Below, piece after piece: positions 7,172-14,800 of a stretch of 15,624 bases of DNA; within the stretch, counting starts at the first letter, position 1; each line of letters begins with the position of its first letter. Source of the DNA: Candidatus Firestoneibacteriota bacterium (GTDB taxonomy: Bacteria; JACRDZ01). The notes beneath the pieces are model-generated. The model was not told where the DNA came from. It made no database searches and saw only the letters and a list, made by a program, of their open reading frames with translations. Where the stretch lies: contig JACRDZ010000007.1 of the NCBI GenBank assembly GCA_016212735.1, positions 1 to 15,624 of the forward strand, given 5' to 3'. Both the position numbers and the translations under genes were made by a program.

Positions 7172-8179
7172 ATGAAAATAAATAATAAAATTTTATTTAT
7201 AATAGTTTTTTTATTCATAACTATATCTGTTTATGCCGGAGAAGGAGAAAGCTTATTAAACTCAGGTAAAATATTATATGAGGATGGAGATTGCTCTAAT
7301 GCTATTGGCAAATTGCAATCCGCACTTTATAAGATAGATAATTATGAAAAACGTTATGAAGCTTATCTTTATCTTGGACTTTGCTATTATTTGACAGGAG
7401 ATTATATGAAATCAAATGAAGCATTTAAAGAAGCTATAAAAATAAAACCATCTAATAAATTAGATCCAAAAATCTATTCACCAAAAATCCTGGAATTTTA
7501 TGAAAAATCCAGAGAAGATATAGGGGAAACATATATTGCATTAATATTAAAAAATTATATAGCTAAACTGCCTGATAAAAAATCTTCTATTGCATTAGAA
7601 TATCAGGATTTTTTAAGAATAATATATAACGAAATTAAGAATGAAAAAATTTCATCGAATTATCGTACCCTATTATTAAAATACGAATATGGATTTGCCA
7701 AATTGTTTTCTATGTATCTAAAAGCAGGTGAAACTGAAATAGGTTTACCATCAGATTATGGTCGCGCTTCTTTTGTTTATGGAATTGGAACAAAAATAGA
7801 TATTATACATTTAAAGAATTTCAATCTTGATATAAGAGCAGATCATCTTGATTTTAATAATAAGAAAGATAATTCACCTGACCAATGGAGGAGAAGAGAA
7901 ATAAAATGGCAGGAAAATCAGACTGGAGCAGTTTTAACCCTATTTAAATATTTTTATATAGGTATATATGATATGAAAATTAATGGTAAATTGGATTATT
8001 TTACTACAATAAATAATGAGAAAGAGTCATCTTCTATTTTTAAACAAAGCAATGATTCGAAGCAGGGATATTTAATGGGTATTAGAATTGCCGGAGAGAA
8101 ATATTTTTTAGAGAGTGAATTGCATACAGTCGGTAAACAAAATAATAGTTTAAGAGTAAGCTTGGGGAGATATTTTTAA
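7172..8179 (+). CDS. Exported TPR protein with barrel-like C-terminus
   Basis: The product has 335 residues. The ATG at 7172 follows GGAAGAGG (7156-7163). The signal peptide spans residues 1-22 (cleavage after VYA). Residues about 25-120 contain tetratricopeptide-type helices: AIGKLQSALYKI, AYLYLGLCYYLTGDY and SNEAFKEAIKIKPS. Residues about 165-335 change to alternating polar and hydrophobic stretches with many aromatics (FVYGIGTKIDI, FNLDIRADHLDF, YFYIGIYDMKI) and end in RVSLGRYF. A terminal Phe after such strands is typical of outer-membrane barrels, so the C-terminal half may be a small barrel; this is inference. It lies 49 nt after the caspase gene on the same strand. The last 81 bp are duplicated at 8797-8877, just before the giant lipoprotein gene, so those two genes were probably adjacent originally. 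Confidence 0.82.
   Translation: MKINNKILFIIVFLFITISVYAGEGESLLNSGKILYEDGDCSNAIGKLQSALYKIDNYEKRYEAYLYLGLCYYLTGDYMKSNEAFKEAIKIKPSNKLDPKIYSPKILEFYEKSREDIGETYIALILKNYIAKLPDKKSSIALEYQDFLRIIYNEIKNEKISSNYRTLLLKYEYGFAKLFSMYLKAGETEIGLPSDYGRASFVYGIGTKIDIIHLKNFNLDIRADHLDFNNKKDNSPDQWRRREIKWQENQTGAVLTLFKYFYIGIYDMKINGKLDYFTTINNEKESSSIFKQSNDSKQGYLMGIRIAGEKYFLESELHTVGKQNNSLRVSLGRYF
8099..8179. repeat. 81-bp direct repeat, left copy (end of TPR gene)
   Basis: Bases 8099-8179 encode the last 26 residues and stop codon of the TPR protein. They match 8797-8877 with a single mismatch (C at 8131, T at 8829). The repeat ends exactly at the stop codon. Confidence 0.95.
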
Positions 8180-8198
8180 TGCCAAAAATGTTGTAACC

Positions 8199-8214
8199 CA
8201 AACCTTTAGGTTTG
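8199..8214. promoter_or_regulatory. Inverted repeat upstream of the antitoxin gene
   Basis: CAAACC, loop TTTA, GGTTTG lies 22 bp before the antitoxin start. It could be an operator for toxin-antitoxin autorepression, which is usual for such modules, or simply another small palindromic repeat. Confidence 0.35.
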
Positions 8215-8221
8215 ATATTTC

Positions 8222-8230
8222 AAGGAGGAT
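8222..8230 (+). promoter_or_regulatory. Strong ribosome binding site deciding the antitoxin start
   Basis: AAGGAGGAT lies 5 nt before ATG 8236. The earlier in-frame ATG at 8212 has no such site and would place it inside the coding region. Confidence 0.85.
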
Positions 8231-8235
8231 ATAAA

Positions 8236-8433
8236 ATGTTAGTTAGAGATATAGTAAAAAAAGAGATAGATAAACTTCCGGATAATTTGCTTTTTGAAGT
8301 TTTTGATTTTATTAAATTTTTAGAAATAAAAAAAGAAAAAGATTTGTTTGTAAAAAATGCTCAAGAATTATCAAATGTATCATTTGCAAAAGTTTGGGAT
8401 AATGAGGAGGATTCTATTTATGATAAATTATGA
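8236..8433 (+). CDS. Antitoxin of a type II (MazE/DUF2281-like) module
   Basis: The product is 65 residues, started at 8236 by AAGGAGGAT. The N-terminal half is a helix rich in KEIDKLPDNLLFEVFDFIKF, typical of small antitoxins of the DUF2281/MazE-partner kind. The C-terminal half ends in FAKVWDNEEDSIYDKL; the W-D-N-E-E-D-x-x-Y motif is a recurring tail in antitoxins paired with MazF/PemK toxins and usually wraps around the toxin. Its last 14 nt overlap the toxin start at 8420, a normal arrangement for co-translation. No separate DNA-binding fold is obvious, so regulation of the promoter is uncertain. The pair lies in a 617-bp segment bracketed by an 81-bp duplication, so it is an acquired insert rather than part of the envelope operon. 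The family call is moderately sure. Confidence 0.82.
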   Translation: MLVRDIVKKEIDKLPDNLLFEVFDFIKFLEIKKEKDLFVKNAQELSNVSFAKVWDNEEDSIYDKL

Positions 8434-8725
8434 AAAAGGTGATATTGTTCTTGTCCCTTTTCCTTTTAGCAATCAAACTATATCTAAAAAACGCCCAGCA
8501 GTCATTATTAGTTCTAATCATTACAATTATGCATCTTTTGATATTATTATTATGGCAATTACAGGTCAAATAGAAAAATCTATCACGGTTAATAAAAGAT
8601 TGGGAATGTGCTGGTTTATTGAAACCATCTGCCATAAAACCAGAAGTAAAAATACAATCATCAACGAAAAACAAACCAGTGGTAATGAAAGCTGGTATGC
8701 AGTTGAGAAAAGTGTGAGTGTGTAA
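8420..8725 (+). pseudogene. MazF/PemK-family toxin, apparently frameshifted
   Basis: The start at 8420 follows AGGAGG (8405-8410) and overlaps the antitoxin by 14 nt. Residues 1-55 are a clear MazF/PemK mRNA-interferase N-terminus: GDIVLVPFPFSNQ, KKRPAVIISS, and IIIMAITGQI. From about 8597 the reading becomes unlike the family (RLGMCWFIETICHK). The frame one base over, beginning with GAT at 8598, reads DWECAGLLKPSAIKPEVK, which is the expected MazF continuation. Family-like sequence (TIINEKQ, AVEKS) seems to resume in the original frame after about 8650. Two compensating indels, one in the AAAA run at 8594-8597 and one in the A-run near 8648-8652, would explain this. The product is scrambled across a conserved segment for about 18 residues and is probably inactive, unless the sequence has errors. 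Confidence 0.75.
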
Positions 8726-8732
8726 TAAATCG

Positions 8733-8784
8733 TAGGGGTCGGATTTATCCGACCCGCTTTCGGGTTTGATGAATCAAGCCCCTA
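8733..8784. repeat. Two-hairpin palindromic element (copy D)
   Basis: This 52-bp unit starts TAGGGG and ends CCCCTA. The first hairpin pairs GGGTCGGAT with ATCCGACCC. The second is GGGTTTGATGAATCAAGCCC, close to the right half of copy B. It begins 7 nt after the toxin stop codon and ends 12 nt before the right copy of the 81-bp repeat. Confidence 0.7.
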
Positions 8785-8796
8785 CAATAAAATTTT

Positions 8797-8877
8797 AAAT
8801 ATTTTTTAGAGAGTGAATTGCATACAGTTGGTAAACAAAATAATAGTTTAAGAGTAAGCTTGGGGAGATATTTTTAA
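8797..8877. repeat. 81-bp direct repeat, right copy
   Basis: This is a duplicate of the final 81 bp of the TPR gene, with 80 of 81 bases identical. It is untranslated here and ends 18 nt before the start of the giant lipoprotein gene. It marks the right border of the inserted toxin-antitoxin segment. Confidence 0.95.
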
Positions 8878-8895
8878 AATATTGGAGGAATTAAA

Positions 8896-11800
8896 ATGTT
8901 AAATCGTATCCATTCCAACATAAAAAATATGATAATGATTTTATTCCCTTTATTATTCATTTTTGCATTAAGTTGTATGGAAAAGCCCAATGATCCTGTA
9001 TACAATCCAAACTTATCTGCATTAATACTTTCAGTTTATCCAGATAATGGAGCTGTAAATGTAGTAGTTAATACAACAATCACTGCTATGTTTTCTGAAG
9101 CAATGGATGCATCCAGTATAAACGCAAATACGTTTACAATTGTAGGGGCAGGTCTTGCACCTGCCCAAATAGCAGGTACAGTCACGTATAGTAACAAAAT
9201 AGCCACATTTACTCCCTTAACTAATTTATCTTACAATATTACTTATACAGCTACAATTACAACAGGGGTAAAAAATGAGGCTGGGACTGGGCTGGCTAAA
9301 GATTATACATGGAGTTTTACAACAGAACTAGCACCATCTCGTCTTAAAGTTAATCCGATATCCTTAGCCTTTTCAAGTACTAAAATATCAGATTTAATCA
9401 GCATAAGTAACATAGGGGGAAAACCTCTAACATGGTCAATTACTGATAATATGACATGGCTTACTATATCTCCAACAGATGGAACAACTGATACTACTGA
9501 AATTGATGATACTATTTCAGTAACAGTGGATAGAACCGGACTGGCTCGTGGGATGGATTCAGGTAATATTAGAATTACATCAAACGGGGGAGATTCAACA
9601 ATTCCGGTAACAATGTATGTGTCTAATAATCCACCGAAAATTACATCAGAGCCAATAATTATTGCAGAAGTAGATAAAAAATATACTTATGATATAGAAG
9701 CTAAAGATATAGATAGAGATATTCTTATTTATTCACTTACTACAAGTCCTGCCGGGATGACAATTGATTCTTCTTCAGGACTTGTATCATGGATACCGGC
9801 TTCTTCTAATCCAGTTGATGTTAATGTGCATGTAGATGATGGGCATAATGGTTTTGCTGATCAATCTTTTGATATTAAGTTTATCCCCTCCGCACCAACA
9901 AATGTAACCGCTACTGCCGGAGATAAAAAGGTAACAATAAGCTGGAGTAGTGTATCAGGTGCGACATCATATAACATTTATTGGGATACAACAAGTGGAG
10001 TGAGTAAAATTAAAGGGACAAAAATTCCAGGTGTAACGAGTCCATCTGCTCATACAGGACGAATCAATGGAAAGACATATTTCTATGTGGTAACTGCGGT
10101 AAATAGCTATGGGGAAAGCAGTGAATCAAATCCGGAGGTGTCAGCAATACCGATGCTATCTGATACAACTCCAGATCAATTTGTATTTATTGATTCTACA
10201 AATGTTAAAAAGAACACATTGATTACATCCAATATAATAACAGTATCAGGAATAAATACAAGCACATCAATTTCAATTACAGGCGGACAATATTCAATAA
10301 ATGGTGCTGCTTATACATCAAGTTCAGGAATAGTGAATAATGATAATTCAGTAACAGTACAGCAGACATCATCCGGAAGTTTTTCAACAAAAACAAATGC
10401 TGTACTTTCAATAGGCGGAGTGTTTGATACATTCAGTGTTACTACAATCCCAAAAGATGCAACACCTGCAAATATAAGTTCAACAAAAGCTGATGGTGCA
10501 TACAAAGCAGGTGAAGTGATTGGTATAACAATAACATTTACAGAAAGTGTTAACGTAATAGGCACACCGCAACTAACGCTTGAGACAGGTACAATAGATA
10601 GAATAGTAAATTATACTTCCGGTTCAGGTACAAATACATTAGCTTTTAACTATACAGTACAAAATAACGATACATCACCGGATCTTGATTATATAAGTAC
10701 TGCTGCACTGGCATTAAACGGAGGAACGATTAAAGATACTGGTGGAAATAATGCAGTGTTAACTTTGCCGACACCGGGAGGCACAGGTTCTCTCGGATTC
10801 AATAAAGCCCTGGTAATAGATACAACACCACCACAGGTCAATTTTGTAAGTCCGGTAAATAATGCCACAGATGTAGCAATTAACACGGCTATTACTGCAA
10901 CATTTAATGAAGCAATGAATGCTTCAACTATAACTACAACTACTTTTAAGCTTAATAATGGTGCTGTGGCTGGAACTGTGACATACTCAGGTACAACTGC
11001 AACATTTACTCCAACAAGTAATCTAGCCGAGAATACCCAATATATAGCTACAATTACGACTGGAGTAATGGATTTAGCTGGTAATGCAATTAATTTAAGT
11101 TACACATGGAGCTTTACAACAGGAGGGGCTCAAACTCAAGGATTAGTCTCTTATTGGAAATTTGATGAAGGAAATGAAATAACAGCTTATGATTCTTCAG
11201 GAAATGGTAACTCAGGAACTATTAATGGAGCTACCTGGGTTGATGGTAAAATAGGGAAAGCGTTATATTTTGATGGAGTAAATGATTATTTTATTGTTCC
11301 CAATTCTGCTAGTTTAAATTCAACTAATAAAATTACTATTGGAGCATGGATAAAATTGTCGACACAAGCTACAACAGGAGGAGCTGCTCTTATAGTAAAA
11401 GATGGTTATCATGGGGGAAAGACAGGGTATGGATTTTTACTGGGAAAATGGAGTTTTAGTAATCAAATACGATTTGAACTCTGGAATCCATGGAGAATTG
11501 TGGATTCAGTTACACCATTAGATTTAGATAGATGGTATTATCTTACAGTAACTTACGATGGAAATTATATGAAAATATATATTAATGGAGAACTTGATAA
11601 TTTTTTACAAACATCCGGCACCATTAATGTAGGAAATAATGGTATTCTAGGTATGGGACCTAGATTTGATGATGCAGATGTTTACTGGCCAGAGTTAGGT
11701 CAAAATATTCACGGTATAGTTGATGAAGTATCAATATATAGTATTGCATTATCGCTTAATGAAATTAATCAATATTATCAGAGTGTTTTAATTAGAGAAC

Positions 11801-14800
11801 AAATTCCTATTAACATTACAATTTCAGATTTTATTAATAGCGGAGCAACGTATACTAATTCAACTACAGTCACGCTTGCTATTAGTGCTACAGATAATGT
11901 TGGCGTAACAGCCTATTATACTTCAGAGAGTTCAACGCAACCATTGGCAACAAATCCTGATTGGATAAATATTTCTTCAACTCCATCTTATAGTGCAAAT
12001 GTTTCGTTTGTATTATCAACTGGTGATGGTTCAAAAACAGTCTATGTCTGGTTTAAAGATGATGCTGGAAATGTTTCTGGTTCTAAAAGTGATAGTATTA
12101 TCCTTGATACTACTCGACCAATAGTTATCTCAACCAATCCTTTGTCTAATGCAATAAATTTATCAATAAATACAAATATAACAGCAACATTTTCAGAGGA
12201 TATGGATAGCTCAAGCATTAATTTATCCATAAGTGGTGGAGTAACGGGTATAGTTTCATACGATAAAAACAATAGAACAGCTACGTTTACTCCTTCAGGT
12301 CCGCTTGCATATAATACAGAGTATACAGCTACTATTACAACAGGAGTAAAAGATCTAGCTGGTAATGCAATAGCTTCAAATTATACATGGAGCTTTACAA
12401 CAGTCCAATTTGCATGGATAGCAATTGATGGAGGTGCATATCATAGTATTGCATTAAGAAATGATAGCTCTCTCTGGGCTTGGGGCAGAAATAATGAAAA
12501 AGAATTAGGAGATGGAACATATATTGATAAAAGTAGTCCGATACAGATTGGAAATGATAAAAATTGGATTAAAGTTTCAGCAGGTATGTATATAAGCAGC
12601 GCATTAAAATCTGATAGTACATTATGGATGTGGGGAACAAATGATTATGGGCAAATGGGTAATGGTACAAAAGGAGGAGCTTCTATAGCTATTCCTACAC
12701 AAGTCGGAACAGATGCAAATTGGAGAGCAGTTTCTAATGGGAATGTGCATGTTATCGCTTTAAAAAGCAATAATACACTTTGGGCATGGGGGGAAAATTA
12801 TTACAATCAGTTGGGCGATGGGACAACAATTGAAAAACTTACACCTACTCAAATTGGAACTGATACAAACTGGTTAAAAATATCTACTGGTTTTGAGCAT
12901 AATACAGCAATTAAAACCAATGGAACATTGTGGGTATGGGGAAGAAATTATTATGGTCAATTAGGTGATGGTACAAAAGTTGATAAAAGTGTCCCAACAC
13001 AGATTGGAACTGATACGGATTGGAAATCTGTTGCAGCAGGATATGAACATACTGTTGCAATTAAAAATAACGGAACATTATGGACATGGGGAAGAAATAA
13101 CTTTGGTCAGTTAGGAATCGGGACAAATCAGGATACATCTATTCCAATACAGGTTGGAACTGATACAGATTGGGAAAATATAGATACCGGTTATGGATAT
13201 ATTATCGCATTGAAAACTGATGGTACGCTCTGGTCATGGGGTTGGAATGCTATGGGACAGCTTGGCAATAATGTTAATGAAGATAAAAATATCCCTGCAA
13301 AGATAGGTACTGATATTGACTGGTCTATTATTGCATGCGGCTGGTATCATTCATTTGCAGTAAAAGACAATGGTGAATTATGGACATTTGGTTATAACAC
13401 GTATGGTGGATTAGGATTGGAAATGTTTGCATACAAACGTACATTTGAACAAGTTGGTATGGATACTGACTGGAGAATAATTAAAGCTGGCGGAACACAT
13501 TCAATATTATTAAAAAATAATGGAACACTATGGAGCTGCGGTGGAAATACAAAAGGTGAACTTGGAGAAGGATCATGGATTAGTAAAAAACTACTGGAAC
13601 AAATTGGATTGGATAATGATTGGCTTGCAGCGGGTGCTGGTGAAAGACACACAATAATATTAAAAAGCAATGGAACATTATGGGGTACCGGATATAATTA
13701 CTATGGTCAGGTTGGGGATGGTACAGTACAAAATAATGTTGGGACATTAAAGCAGATAGGAACAGATAGTACCTGGATTGACATTTCATTAGGCGATGGT
13801 TTTACAATAGCCTTAAAAAATGATAGTACTATTTGGGGATGGGGAAGGAATTATTACGGTCAATTAGGAATTGGAACGAATCAGGATACTTCCTTACCAA
13901 CACAGATTGGAACTAATAATAATTGGATAGAAATAGCTACAGGTAAAAGTTTTACATTAGCATTAAAAAGTGACAATACACTCTGGACATGGGGATACAA
14001 CGAGTATGGAGAATTAGGTGATGGTACAACTATACATAAAAATGTACCAATACAAATTGGTTCAGATGAAAATTGGGCTTCAATTTCTGCAAGTGGAGAT
14101 TTTGCAACTGCATTAAAAAGTGATGGAACTCGTTGGGCATGGGGGTTGAATAATTATGGGTATTTAGGAGATGGAACAACTGATAACAGTTATTTACCTA
14201 AACAAATAGATTCCGGTTGGACAAAAATATTTACTGGCATTAATCATACTTTAGCATTAAAATCTGATGGTTCACTATGGGGATGGGGCTTAAATTGGAA
14301 TTACCAATTAGGAGACACAACTGGCGGATATAAAATTAATCCTGTACAAATTGGAACAGATACTGATTGGGCCTCAATCTCCGGCGGGAAATATCATAGT
14401 ATTGCTACGAAGAGTAATGGGACTTTATGGGCTACTGGTGGTAATAGTGGTGGCCAATTAGGTGATGGTACAGCCTGGTTAAATTACCCTGTAAAAATAG
14501 GTTCACCAATAATCTTAATAACAGGTCCAAATGATTCAACACAAAATGTTGCTATTGATAAAACAATATCAGCAAAATTTTCTAAACCAATGGATTCAAC
14601 AACAATAGATATAAATTCATTTTACATAAGCGGTGGAAAAACAGGTACGGTTACATATAATAACACAGACAATGTTGTATCATTTAATCTGGATAATGAT
14701 TTAGAATACAATTCAACATATATTGCTACAATCACAACAAATGTAAAAGATAAATCCGGAAATCCAATAGTTGCTGATTATACATGGAGTTTTAAAACTA

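Noticed and set aside
8191..8219. Promoter TTGTAA / GATATT with the inverted repeat in its spacer
   Set aside because: Both boxes are poor, and transcription would begin inside the ribosome binding site of the antitoxin, which is unlikely.
8357..8419. Earlier start for the toxin gene inside the antitoxin gene
   Set aside because: The MazF fold begins at MINYEKGD, preceded by AGGAGG; the upstream residues are antitoxin sequence read out of frame.
8797..8895. Remnant of a second TPR-barrel gene upstream of the giant lipoprotein
   Set aside because: The segment matches the end of the TPR gene at 80 of 81 bases and stops abruptly at its left edge, so it is a recent partial duplication rather than a decayed paralogue.
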